From NCBI GenBank assembly GCA_050084515.1, contig CM114273.1, positions 23,808,001 through 23,872,000 of the forward strand: a DNA stretch of 64,000 nucleotides. Direction: 5' to 3'. This DNA is from Blasia pusilla. Its lineage: Eukaryota; Marchantiophyta; Marchantiopsida; Blasiales. How positions within the stretch are numbered: position 1 is the first letter of the stretch; every line of letters starts with the position of its first letter. The translations under genes and the position numbers were made by a program. Below are positions 44,540 to 55,379 of the stretch, piece after piece. The notes under the pieces were generated by a model. That model was not told the origin of the DNA. It saw nothing but the letters and a program-made list of their open reading frames with translations, and ran no database searches.

Positions 44540-45985
44540 TATCATCTCCTAGCGTACCTGCAAAACATCCCAAGAAGTCCAAGGATGTCTCTCCTGATCA
44601 CCCCTGGCGTGTTGATCTCCTCGGGTCTCGCCCCCAGCCACTGCCTCAACCGTCTTGGTAGGCATGGGGCTCACCAACGCAACAAGTGTGATCTGCCGCA
44701 TCCGCAAACAATGTTGCTCAGCTACGCCTAAGTTGAAAATCCATCTCAAGCAGTCCAGGTCCATCACCTAACCCAAGACATGACCTCATGATGCCTCTGA
44801 TAGTGATAGTACTACCGTCACTCCTATGGGGAATCCCATCGCTCTCTCGTTGGGCTCCACGAACCTCTGTACGTGGTCATCCCAAACCAAGCCAAGTCCG
44901 GCCTCTTTGAATGCGTAGGAAGCGAGAAAACTCACCAATGTGGGAAATGCTGCTTGCGGCATGCCAATCCCGTTGACCACAGTCAACGTTGGTCGATCAT
45001 CGTGCCTCACTGCTTGTGATCGACGACATGGATCCAGAATAGAATCCACCAACAAATCGGAGGGGCGCTCCACTCTAGCATACGCCCTCAACAAAACCTC
45101 ATGTGGGACCAAGTTGGTCCACCAAAGACATGGGCGGTGTGCTCTAGATCCTACACTTGCCGCATCCAAAAGCATTGTTGGGCCGATCCATGCGCGCACC
45201 TGATGTGCACTCGTCACCACGTGGGACCTCGAATCGCTCAAAATCGGCACATTCTCCAAAACAAATGATGGAGAATGAGTGATGCTCCTGCAAGTGTCGT
45301 AAAATCCGCATCATCTCCCAAAATAATGTGGATCGAGTGTCACCTAACCCGCCCAGCACTCGATTGGCCCTAACACGGCCAACCAGCAATGACCAAATCT
45401 ATGGCCCCTACCCGCTCCAAGTGCGCCCCTAACAATGAAATATCCATGGGTAGGAAACTCTGGTATCCATGGACAGCGAACGAAGACAAAAAGTCAGAAA
45501 ATAGAGGCGTAATTGTGCAACATGGTGAAGTGAAGCGCCCCTCGCAACATCATCAATCTCCAAATACAGGTACCGCTGCACGCGTACTCTTGCTTGCAAA
45601 ACAAAAGCTAACCCAGTGCTGATCCATCCAAAGAGATCCAACACCCGAATACCCTCCTCTAGGATGCGCCACATAATGGGTATAGTATCCAAAGGCGTCA
45701 TCATAGCACTCTCGACTTCCTCGGGTTTGTGTGATCCATCATCCTCTGGTGCAAACGTCTCGCTCCACGCGATCTGCACATGCTTAGTGGCTAAGCGTCG
45801 AAGCACCTCAATCGAGCCCCAAAGCGGCACCTCTCCTCCACGGACTGATGCAGCTACCATGACACTCCTCTCCATAGAAATGTCAGGAACGGGAGTGTCC
45901 TTTGCATGGACATCACTAGGCCAAGTGATGGCGTTGCTAAATGCTGCTAAGGTCGCCATCTCTCCTGGCCGGTGCTCGATCATTG
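44540..45985 (-). pseudogene. RetD C5-cytosine DNA methyltransferase domain
   Basis: Motif I VLDLFGWISTGLAF is at about 45605-45645 (second Gly of DLFGG is Trp), followed by YLYLEIDD. Motif IV DLVIAGWPC is intact with the PC codons at 45373-45378, but the next codon is a stop. LENV is at 45248-45259. SVGSRAHRPCLWWTNLVP is near 45130-45185. NERAMGFPIGV is near 44830-44870, followed by MDLDCLRWIF at the end. It lies between protease and RT. Flanking segments 45429-45983 and 44786-45259 keep long open frames, and the last third is the best preserved in the window. Confidence 0.85.
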
Positions 45986-46049
45986 CACCTATGAATCGAA
46001 TGGGTAATGAGCTAAGGCGCCCATCACTTGACTGCCATCCTGGTTTGTA

Positions 46050-46510
46050 GGATGCTGACTCCTCTCAATAATCCAGGGAAAAACCCATCAGGTACAACAG
46101 TGCTCCACCAACCAAGACGTCGTATGACTCTACATCGGTCACTATCGGCTTGGCTCGCACCACAGACTCATCTGTAGGGTGTCCACGGCGAATCCTCACC
46201 ACGACCTCCTATTAGGTGATATAGTATGTGGTACTCACTACACCCAAGGAGGTCTATATCCGGAATGGACAACGCTCCACATCGGCTCTCGTCAAGCCCA
46301 ATCCTCTGAATGACGTTTTCCCCAACATCCCGGGTTGCGCTCCTGAATCCAACAAGACACGGTGCGGACTTAAAGCTCTACCTCCTGGACTTATCAATTG
46401 GAAGACCTCTCCCTGATTATCCAGCAAAACAACACCTGGAGAAGCAATAGCACGCTCTATCGGGGGTCTAGCGAGCATCTCCGCCATCCTAGCAGCCGCA
46501 GCCTGCCATG
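46050..46510 (-). pseudogene. RetD protease domain
   Basis: Open part 46667-46254 ends with SPGVVLLDNQGEVFQLISPG and HRVLLDSGAQPGMLGKTSF (active-site DSG intact), continuing GLTRADVERCPFRI. The second half, 46050-46250, is frame-shifted but matches the SYDVLVGG strand of RetA. Confidence 0.8.
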
Positions 46511-48430
46511 AATCTGACGTGGACGGCCTGAGCATCCGCTCCAAGGGCAGGTCCATCACCTCCTCTGCAATCACCTTTGAACATGATGCAAGAACTCGAA
46601 CTCCACGCTCACATAGTGGCTTCCCCTCATTGTGGATCCAACTCTGCAGTTGCTCCATGCGTAACAACTATGGCGGCCTCCATTTGGGCAACCCCAAACA
46701 TCCAACCAGGATCCTCCATATCTCTGGCGGCTCCATAAGACGTTGATGCCACGGATCCGGCATCGGGTAACCTCAATGCCATAACGGCAACCTACTATTG
46801 TAGCTATTGTATCTGAGCAGTCATCCCAACCTCACGCCCAACATCTCTCTCAACGCGTCTAGGTGGTGGGACTCTACCTCCTCCACGGGAAACTCCACCA
46901 TCCCCTTGGGCAAATCCAAACTCCTCGTCCCCCAACGGGACCACCTGGTGCACAACCTCTAGGCCCACCCGGACCAAAAACTCGCTCTGGTGCTCTCTCA
47001 GGCCCTCGGTTCGGATGTAACTCATGGTGCAAGCTGAAACACCTGGCGGGTGTGTGACCGTACCTCTGACAATAGTCACATCGATAACCTCTTGGTGCAT
47101 CACCATCTCCTCCTTCATATTGAGGCACGCATCCATGACCATGACGAGTGCAATCGCCCTGATGATGGGCTCCACCACATGACCAAGAAGTAATCGTAGG
47201 CGGCTGTTGCTGAGCCACATATGAAGGCGCAAGTCTATGTGGCAAGGCCTCCCAGTATCCTCCTTGATCTTTTGGTGCCACACACCTATCTCGGAATCCA
47301 CGTTGCTGCACTGGTGGTGCAAGAAATCGTGACTGCTCTCGCCCAGAACCCATGGTGGCTACGATCTCCTCTGCCATGTTGGGCTTAATGTTCTCGGCGG
47401 TCCTAAAAATATCTCTCAATGTACGGGAGATGTTCATAAGAAACACGCCCTCCCGCACATGTGTCCGTAAGGTCCGGTCCAGCATTGCGTACCATGACTG
47501 GATAGCCCGAGCCTCTGTCACCCCTGAGTGACGTTAATCAACCGACATAAGCGGGTATAGGCCTCATGAAAACTCTCACCCGGCTGCCTCTAGAAGTTGT
47601 AGATGCTTCGCAACTTCTCCGTCCGTACCCCCTGGAAGCTCGCCCTCAACTTAGCGAAGAACTCAACCACGGGGTTGAATATGGGGAGGTGTTCATAAGA
47701 AACATCCCCTCCCGCACACGTGTCCGTAAGGTCCGATCCAACATTGCGTACCATTACTGGATAGCCAAAGCCTCTATCACCCCTGAGTGACGTTAATCAA
47801 CTGACACAAGCGGATATAGGCCTCATGAAAACTCTCACCCGTCCGCCTCTAGAAGTCGTAGATGCTTCGCAACTTCTCCGTCCGTACCCCCTAGAAGCTC
47901 ACCCTCAACTCAGTGAAGAACTCAACCACGGGGTTGAACATGGGATGAATTCGAGTGGACGATGCAATTGCTCCAGTGCGAGTCACCCCTCCTACAACAT
48001 CATTGTTGGAGGAACCCTCTCCTGACTCCTCCACTTCATCTCGAAACGGCTCAGTCCATGACACATAGTGTGGATCATAGTAGAGTCGCCATGCCTCAAT
48101 CTCTTGGGCATATATGTGGAAGAACTCATGGTAATCGTCCATGGATGCCCTCTCTAAATGCTGCAACATAACGTTCCATGCTATAAACGGGTTGAACTCT
48201 CTATAGTTCCTAGCCCGTCGTGAGTCACACCAACTCCTAAACTCCGGAATGAAGTCGTGTAGCTCTATGGTGCCTACAACACCCAAAAATATACGCGGTC
48301 CTCTACCCCGGTCGTTCGTCTCGTACACCCAACTGGTAGGACCACTCAATGTGTGTAGTGGATCACTAGCACACTCCTCTACACTCTCCCCCTCGTCTGA
48401 AGATAACATAGAAGGAGATTGAGGTGATCT
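46511..48430 (-). pseudogene. RetD gag with tandem duplication
   Basis: The N-terminal half, 48409-47891, reads MLSSDEGESVEECASD, VVGTIELHDFIPEFRSWCD, YYDPHYVSWTEPF. The C-terminal half, 47521-46874, reads WYAMLDRTLRTHVREGVFL, then two zinc knuckles: CWSCGGAHHQGDC and CDYCQRYGHTPARCF. Between them a 259-bp segment is tandemly duplicated (47426-47943), which is not a multiple of three and shifts the frame. Two knuckles suggest RNA binding; the acidic N-terminus is shared by all gags here. Confidence 0.8.
47426..47943. repeat. 259-bp tandem duplication in RetD gag
   Basis: Units 47426-47684 and 47685-47943 both start GGAG(A/G)TGTTCATAAGAAAC and end with CTCAACCACGGGGTTGAA. They differ at about one base in ten, so the duplication is not recent. 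Confidence 0.85.
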
Positions 48431-48469
48431 CTCCCGTGGAGACTCTTGAAACCTCGCACCACTCTGGGT

Positions 48470-48849
48470 TGTAACGATTGTTAGGATAGATCAGTATGAT
48501 CTAGCAGAGCGTCTGCATGAGTAGTGGAGGACAAGCCCAAGAGGTCAAGGATGACTTGTTGAGGCCCTGGGAAACCTGAGAGAGCAAGTTTCCCCTTCGT
48601 TTCGGCTCATTTGGAGCCATATAGAGAAACTTACTATTTTGGGTAAGTTTCCATGTTGGGGATAATTGACTTTCCACTTTGGGAAGTGGCCCTTGATCCG
48701 CTACAGCAGGTCAAGAGCCAAGGAGGTGATATTTTGGTACTTCTCGCCTCTGTGTATGGATGCCATGAGTTACCATGGGATTGTGTGTGTTTGTGTGTGT
48801 GTTCGATGACAGCGATGTATGTTGTGTAGCGATGTGTATCCGCACGACA
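48470..48849 (+). mobile_element. Solo alpha-beta copy inserted in RetD leader
   Basis: 380 bp from TGTAACGATTGTTAGG to GTATCCGCACGACA, flanked by perfect GGGT duplications (48466-48469, 48850-48853). The first about 260 bp is the start of alpha, the last about 120 bp is beta; the 3' half of alpha is missing, joined at GGTGA/TATTTT. Removing it with one GGGT restores the equal-length alignment with RetA at CCACTC...TCTAGAGC. It behaves like a solo LTR and shows that the true insertion ends are the alpha start and the beta end. Confidence 0.9.
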
Positions 48850-48853
48850 GGGT

Positions 48854-50541
48854 CAACCGTCTAGAGCTACTCTCAGGTCCACCACCTCGCCTCTCAAAGT
48901 CTTGAAAGGACGCCGTGATGACCCTCGTGTCCCTCTCACACGATCACTCTCAATCTCGCGTGTAATCACTCAATCACTCAATCCAACATACGGCACTCAA
49001 TCTACACTCTCTCATTGAGACGTGTGGTGTGCAGCAACAAGCGGCGTGGTGCAGAAAATCATCTATTATCCTATCATCTCATCGACAGGACAAACCCTCA
49101 ACTGTGGATATCCCACACAGGTCTATCTCCCCTAACCCTAAATCAACAATGCTCTCAGCATCAATACGAAACCCAATATCCCAAATAACTCCCAACACCC
49201 GGAATTCCCTCACACGTGCAGGGTAAGAGACCAGAATGGGTAACCAGATAATAATGTCGATGTCGCTCCTCGGAAACTGCAAATCTTGATCCCAACTCGG
49301 TCGTGAAGAAAACTCCTCCAATCAGCAAGTCGCACTCCTCTCGTATTGACGCTCCTCAAACCTACTCAATATGCGGTGCAGATCCAACCGTACGGTGCGG
49401 CATTGGCGGCACAGAACGGATACAGAACGGCTCGACACTTGATAATGGGATGCGGCACTCCGCAGCATACCCTCCTGAATCAACAATACACACGCTCTGC
49501 TCCTTAGTGAAGGAGCGGCTCCGCGATCGAGACGGTGTAGTGCGGCCGCGAGCGACACAACGCTGAAATCGGTGATGCGTTGCGGCTATGGGCGTGACAC
49601 CACGGTACTCGATCGTCCTCGAGAAGCTACCAATCACAACATAGCAGAATGAAATGAAAACTCAAACACCATAACCTAAGGTCACATGCCATCACTGGTT
49701 GATGAAAAAATTACGATGACGGTGGCGGCCAAAACAAAGTACGTGGTGGCAGCGCAAGTCAAAGAATCAACGGTCGTCGTGGAAGACCCTCCACTCTGTA
49801 ATTGCGGCAATGGCAACCAAGGGTGGACAACCGCCCAACGCGGCTGTGAGCAGTGATAGGCCGCGGCGATGGTGGATGGTGGATGGTGGACGGCGGACCG
49901 TTGACGGTAACGGTTGACCATTGATAATGACGGTTGCCCATCGACGGTGATGGTGACTATGATGGTGACGGTGACTATGACGGCGACGGCTGGTTTAGGG
50001 TTTGAAAAATTTTACCCTAAAAATTGCCTAGCAATGGCAGTTTTGCAAGATTGACCATAACTTTTTTCTCACGATTCCAAATTTTGCATTGTCTATTGCA
50101 CAGCGTCTACAGCTTTATGATCTACGATGACGTCAAAAAATAGTTTGAATCGGAAATTCGAGTAAAAACTGACAGGGACTCTCCTAAAGTCCAACGTCTC
50201 TTTCTCCTACATAAAATTTGGCAGCGCTTTTGTGCTGATTTCTCCCAACCAAATTGTAAAACCTATGAAAAATAAATCAAGAAGCTACATGGTGCTCTCG
50301 AGAGCACTGGTATGGAGAAATTCGCCCCCATACTCAATCCCTATAAAAAATTGGGCAGTGCTTCCGCACGCCATTCTTCCACACGAAAAATTGGCAAAGG
50401 AAACATAAAAAATGAGCGGCTCAGACTCCTGTGAGCACTCTCATGAACCGATGAATGGGGAATACAATCCCCAACCTCCAAAACCAGCAAGTAACCAACG
50501 CGCTCCCCAATGAAGCTCTCTCACTCATCTCATTCTCTCTT
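48854..50541 (-). other. RetD leader, non-coding
   Basis: Homologous to 5791-7484. It has no supported gene. GATGG/GACGG-rich short repeats lie at 49860-49990. Confidence 0.6.
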
Positions 50542-51057
50542 TGTAAATCAAGATCCAATCTCTCTCAAGACCATAGCTCTCAAATGTGTGCACTCTCACA
50601 TGTCTCTCAATGTCAAATAAAACCCACTCTACTAATGAGAGGATTGGGTTGCACACACAGGGCAAGCAAGACCATAGCTCCGCCACCTCATGCCAAGAGG
50701 TTCAATAAAGAGAGAATGAGCTCTCAAGCTCTCGCTCCTTGAGGTATACCCCCTTCCCTCTCCCAAGCTCTCTCCTCGATAACCTATGCTCCTTGGTCAC
50801 CTCCTTGGCTCTTGATCTGCTGTAGCGAGTCAAGGGCCACTTCTAAAACTGGAAAGTTAACTCTACCAAACATGGAAACTTTCCCAAAATAGTAAGTTTC
50901 TATGTATGTCTCCAAATGAGCCAAAACAAAGGGAAAACCTGCTCTCTCAGGTTTCCCGGGACCTCCACAGGTCATCCTCAACCTCGTGAGCCTGTCCTCC
51001 TCTACTTGTGAAGGCGCTCTACATGGTCTCTCTGATCTATCCTAAAAATTCATGACA
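50542..51057 (-). repeat. RetD alpha-1 block (5' terminus)
   Basis: 516 bp starting TGTCATGAATTTTTAGG on the minus strand at 51057 and ending TTTACA at 50542, then the leader. No beta follows it. Confidence 0.85.
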
Positions 51058-51720
51058 CATGCTATTGGGCATGCAAAGGTCTTGAGTTCTTTAGGTCTTT
51101 GAGCCTCATACCATCAGTTGCCTATCAGATTGGAGGACATGCAAAAGACGGCATTTTGGGGCATTGATCCTCATGGGAAGGATTGCTTGTACTAGTGGCG
51201 GTTCTTACTATTTGGGTTAAAGAATGCCTCGGCTGAGTTTCAGAGGGTCATAGATAGGATCTTGGCATGTCTAGATTTTGCTAGGTGTTATATTGATGAC
51301 ATCGTAGTCTTTAGCGCCACGGTTGAGGAGCATGAGTGATATCTGGGGGAGATGTTTGGACGATTATAGTTACATGGGCTGAAGCTACATCCAAGCAAGT
51401 GCAACTTCTTCTACGACCAGATTGAGTATCTGTGTCATATGATATACCGAGGGGGCCTTGCAACTTCTTCTATGACCAGATTGAGTATCTGGGTCATATG
51501 ATATACCGAGGGGGCCTTGGTGTGCAGCAGAGGAAGCTAGAGGCTATTTCATGCATTCCACGCCCTATAGATGTGAGTCGAGTTTGTGCATTCATGGGAT
51601 CGGTGAACTTCTATGGACAATCCGTCAAGGGTTTCAGTTCGATTGCGAAGCCGCTGACCTTGCTGACCAAGATGGATCAAGAGTGGCATTGGGGGGATGA
51701 GTAGGAGAGAGCATTTCAGC
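51058..51720 (+). pseudogene. RetE reverse transcriptase, C-terminal fragment
   Basis: Resumes with AIGHAK and SYHQLPIRLED-type sequence, LLFGLKNASAEFQRVIDR, the YIDD box at 51289-51300 (CYIDDIVVFSATVEEHE), and IEYLGHMIYRGGLGVQQRK. A 59-bp tandem duplication at 51401-51518 repeats the segment coding FYDQIEYLCHMIYRG. Several stops are present. Confidence 0.85.
51401..51518 (+). repeat. 59-bp tandem duplication in RetE RT
   Basis: Units 51401-51459 and 51460-51518 both start GCAACTTCTTCTA and end GAGGGGGCCTT, with two differences. Compared with RetA and RetB, one unit is extra and shifts the frame. Confidence 0.9.
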
Positions 51721-52140
51721 TACTCAAGGACTGATTGACGTCTGCGCCTGTATTGAGGAGACCTATCAGGGGGCGTCCTTTCCAGTTGCATAAAGATTGG
51801 AGCATGTTGGGACTTGGAGCCGTGCTCACCCAACATGACAATGAGGATATAGAGTTCGTGGTGGCTTATGCTAGTCGCTTAAACAACGCTGCAGAGGTGA
51901 AGTATAGCTTGTATGAGGGTGAGTGCTTGGCTGCAGCGTGGGCTGTCGCACAGTTCATGTGTTATTTATTTGGGAACCCCTTTACCATCATTACTGATCA
52001 TCAACCACTTAAGTGGTTGATGGAGTCGGACAAGCTTACAAGGAAGCTTGTAAGGTGGGCTCTTTTGTTGCAGGAGTATGACTTCCAGGTGGTGCATAGA
52101 CGTGAGACACTCAACTAGGATGCAGATGGTTTGAGTCGTA
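51721..52140 (+). pseudogene. RetE RNase H domain
   Basis: The frame at 51735-52118 is open for 127 codons: RRPIRGRPFQLHKDWSMLG, FVVAYASRLNNAAEVKYSL, YEGECLAAAWAVAQFMCYLF, ITDHQPLKWLMESDKLTRK, LLLQEYDFQVVHRRETLN. The catalytic Asp-Glu-Asp set is intact. It is the best preserved RNase H here. Confidence 0.9.
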
Positions 52141-53200
52141 ACCCATGCTCGAGTCAGCGAGATGCGACTGGAGCTTGTTGGCATGGAGAGAGTGATGAGG
52201 TTTTGATGCCAGTATGGCATGCGTCAGCCTATTTGGGCTTATTGGCTATGGAGAGCAAGATTTCTGAGACTTCGATGGCGAGGTCTAATGGAGAGTCCTT
52301 AGATCTAGAGGCCGGTGAGGAGACGACAGGTGGCCGAGATATTCACGATGATGGAGTGGTCTTGGAGTACTTGCGTACTGGTAGCGTCGTAAGCAGAATG
52401 GTGCTAGAGAGCGGGATTGGATCCTACTGCGAGCCAGACGGTTCCGGTAGGAGGAGACACATGTTTTGCGAGTGTGGGAGGATGGTAGAGTACGTGTAAT
52501 GCCTCATCCTTCACATAGAGCACGTTTGGTACGTCATGTCCACGAGGAGCTGGGTCATTTTGGAGTGAAGGAAACATATACCTTGCTCGAGACACAGTAT
52601 TGGTGGCGAGGCATGAAGACTGACGTTCAGCAGTTTGTTGCTAGGTGCATGGTTTGTGATGGGTCCGGGCATCGTTCAATGCTCCGACTCCACAGTTGCA
52701 TCCACTTCCGATCATGGGTTTAGGTTATAGATGGAGTTTGGATTTTGCAGGGCCGTTATCTTTGACGGAGCGCCATAGTTCTTATGTGTTGGTGATGGTC
52801 AAGCACTTCTTGAAGTGGATAGAGTTGGTTGCATTGCCTGACAAAGCGAATGAGGGAGAAGCGTATGCCTTCCTAGATCGAGTGCTCAGTCATTACGGCT
52901 CATCAGTTGAGGTGTTGACAGACCAAGGTACGGAGTTTCGCACGGAGTTTCATGCCTTGTGTGATCACGCGCTAATCGACCACCGTACCACTATGCGAGA
53001 TCATCCTGAGGTGAATGGACTAGCGGAGAGGGTTGTACAGACGGTGAAGAGACGATTATGTAACTATGGCTTGCAGAGAGGTCACCTAGGAGATTGGGGA
53101 CCTCTTGTTGCCGTGGTTGGCGATGGGATAGAGATTCAGTAGGCAGGCATCCTTAGCGTCTTTCTCACCGTACTTGCTTTTGTATGGCCGAGAGCCAGAT
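52141..53200 (+). pseudogene. RetE integrase, zinc-binding domain and DDE core
   Basis: The linker reads GRDIHDDGVVLEYLRTGS; the zinc domain at about 52530-52660 has HVHEELGHFGVKETYTLLE and RCMVC (HHCC). The core at 52696-53142 has GYRWSLDFAGPLSLTERH, LTDQGTEFRTEFHALCDH and DHPEVNGLAERVVQTVKR, all three DDE acids intact. A frame change separates the zinc domain from the core, and another follows LGDWG near 53100. Confidence 0.9.
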
Positions 53201-53777
53201 TTACCTGCGGCCATTCGTCGAGATGTTGATGATCGAGGTGTTGAACCTTGGTGAGGTGTTGAATCTTGATGACCCTGATATATGTCCGCATGATGAGTTA
53301 TTTTGGAGAGTGATGCCCATTGTGTTTGAGAACTTGGCAATTGCGCAACATCGGGATACGTTGAGGTATACGACTATTCGAGGAGATGATTATCGACCTA
53401 CTACTTGGAGGTTTTATCAAGGAGACTATGTCTACTTGCAACAAACGATGTTGGATGTGACTGCTAGGCGCACCATCTTGAGAGTGTGTGAGGTTTTGCC
53501 ATATGGTGTTCTCTTATTAGAGGGACGCGATGGTATGGTTTGGAAGGATCATGTACGTAACTGTACGCCATGTCACCTTCCTAACATTGACGGTATAGTT
53601 GATCCGAGCTTATCAATAGTTCATGCATGCTTGCGATGTATGTTGTGTGGTTTCGCACGTGGTGTAGCCACTATGCTAGTCTGTGATGGGTGTTTGAGAG
53701 GGTGGCATATGACATGTCTGACGCCACCTCTCACTAGGGTTCCTCAAGGATGATGGATGTGTCCCAGATGTACATAG
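53201..53777 (+). pseudogene. RetE integrase C-terminus with PHD finger
   Basis: Open at 53184-53753. The barrel reads RFYQGDYVYLQQT, ILRVCEVLPYGVLLLEGRD and WKDHVRNCTPCHLPNIDG. The PHD finger at 53637-53771 has CMLC, MLVCDGC, GWHMTCLTPPL and, after a TGA, WMCPRC: all eight zinc ligands (Cys4-His-Cys3) with canonical spacing and the conserved Trp before the last pair. It probably binds histone tails and could steer integration. It is the clearest PHD copy in the window. Confidence 0.9.
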
Positions 53778-53959
53778 AGTAGGTAGTTCTAGATTTTGAC
53801 TTGTATCTATGACATGGGTGACAAGAAGGCGACTAACGATAGGACCACATGAGCACTCAGACTTTTTGCTCTTAGCGTCCGAGAGATGTATGTCATAGTA
53901 GGTAGGGATAGATGGCTATCTAGAGTTAGAGGGACCTAACCACCAACTAGGGGGGCCAT

Positions 53960-54086
53960 TGGAGATATTTTAGTACTCCTCGTCTCGTTGTTTGGATGGC
54001 ATGAGTTAGCATGGGATCGTACATATTTATGTGTATGTTCAGTGACAACGAATGTATGTTGTGTAGCGATGTGTATGCGCACGACA
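53960..54086 (+). repeat. RetE beta block (3' terminus)
   Basis: 127 bp from TTGGAGATATTTTAGTAC to GTATGCGCACGACA, directly followed by the TCTC duplication. No alpha follows. Confidence 0.85.
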
Positions 54087-54240
54087 TCTCTCTAAGTAAG
54101 TGTCAATACTACACTCAACATACTCCAATCTATATTTATTGGAATGTATAACCTCCTAAAGGCCCCCAAAAACCACGCAAGGATGTTAAATTATCCTTGA
54201 TCAATTAAAATGCCCCTTCTTAATCATCTCTCTAATGCTA
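54087..54240 (-). mobile_element. RetH relic, middle part
   Basis: Continues 40200-40694 after the TCTC duplication: CTCAACATACTCCAATCT and CCTTGATCAATTAAAATGC match RetA 885-995 on the minus strand. It ends where RetF sequence probably begins; RetH resumes near 57410. Confidence 0.7.
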
Positions 54241-55379
54241 CATCTAATAAAGCCTCATCACAAAAATCAAAGAATATAATCACCTTAGAGAAATGCCTTA
54301 GATCCAAGATATCATCCACTATCAAGTGAAATACACTCTAAAATCCATCATAAGCTCTCCTTGGTACTTCTTAAGAAATTTCAAATCATATTTTTGTTCT
54401 AAAAAATAGCTTCCATGAATATCTTATCATAAAGGTTTGTCACAAATTTCCACTAGAAATAGTTATCAAAATTGGCTAACCTTCAAAGGATTCATTAATT
54501 ACAACATAATATTATTACCATTACTATATTTTTCATCTCCATTTCCACCTCTCTTAGTCCCTCAAGCCCATTGCATCACATGAATAACCAACTACCAATT
54601 TATGGTTAGCTACGTAGGGTGGAAAATTATCAACTTGGAGTATGCAATATAGTGAATTTTTTGAATAAGTATTAATAAACATTTCAATGTGATATGGGGT
54701 GGAATGTTAAAATTTTGAGAAGGTGCAGTAGTAAGGATCAATGATTTTGCATTGAGGTTAAGAAACCTTATCCCTAACCTAAACATGAAAATAAGGGTAG
54801 AAAAGGTGAGCATGCTTTTTGGGGAAACCCCTTCATTAATTACTCGCCAATAAGCAAAACATATCATTTCTTCTCGATTGAAGTCCTCATTTTCTACACC
54901 AATATTCGAATAGGGATCTCATTTCTTTCTACTTGCATAGATGAAATATTCCAATTCTTAAAAAATTCCCTCAACTTTATGAAGTTATAAAAAGATGCAA
55001 ACATTAACATATCGAATTCTTAAATATTCTTGCAAATGTATAGTGCTTCAATCGAGTCACCTTTGAAACGCGAATAAAACATTAATTTACTCACTTCCAA
55101 ACTTTTAACTCTTTTTTTTTGTTTGGGGCTTTTATGTAGTATTTAACAAGAAAATTTTGGGAAATTGAATATCTTCTTCTTATTTTCCATCATTGATCTA
55201 AATGGCCCCCTTAATTATGTGAGGATAAGTCTTGATTGATGGTTCAAACTTAGACGTTGACGGAATCACAGTTAAATGACATAGGTGGTTGATATAGTAT
55301 AGTGTTATTGGGAAGAACTAACCCTATTTTCCATCAAGGCACGGGACACCCAAATAAAAAAAAAAAAAACTTTTACTTA
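54241..55379. other. AT-rich stretch, gene-free
   Basis: No coding region. It is probably the decayed 5' part of RetF inserted in RetH, since RetH is interrupted between about 54240 and 57410. I could not align it to any gag or alpha block. Confidence 0.35.

Larger units (their letters stand above)
42026..51057 (-). mobile_element. RetD: nearly full-length Ty3/gypsy element inserted in RetE
   Basis: Minus-strand order: alpha-1 (51057-50542), leader (with a solo copy at 48470-48849), gag, protease, C5-methyltransferase, RT, a jump over RNase H and the integrase core, integrase C-terminus with decayed PHD, beta-1 (42789-42663), two bases, alpha-2 (42660-42153), beta-2 (42152-42026). The 3' end therefore has the same beta-alpha-beta order as RetB, although the two alpha sequences belong to different subfamilies. 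Confidence 0.9.
40695..54086 (+). mobile_element. RetE: Ty3/gypsy element, itself split by RetD
   Basis: Plus-strand order: alpha (40695-41206), leader (41207-41814), RT start (41815-42025), RetD insertion, RT rest, RNase H, integrase, PHD finger (51058-53777) and beta (53960-54086). gag, protease and methyltransferase are deleted between leader and RT. The ends TGTCACGTC and GCGCACGACA are directly bounded by TCTC duplications. There is only one alpha (5') and one beta (3'), as expected if a beta-alpha-beta end had recombined between its two beta copies. Confidence 0.9.
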
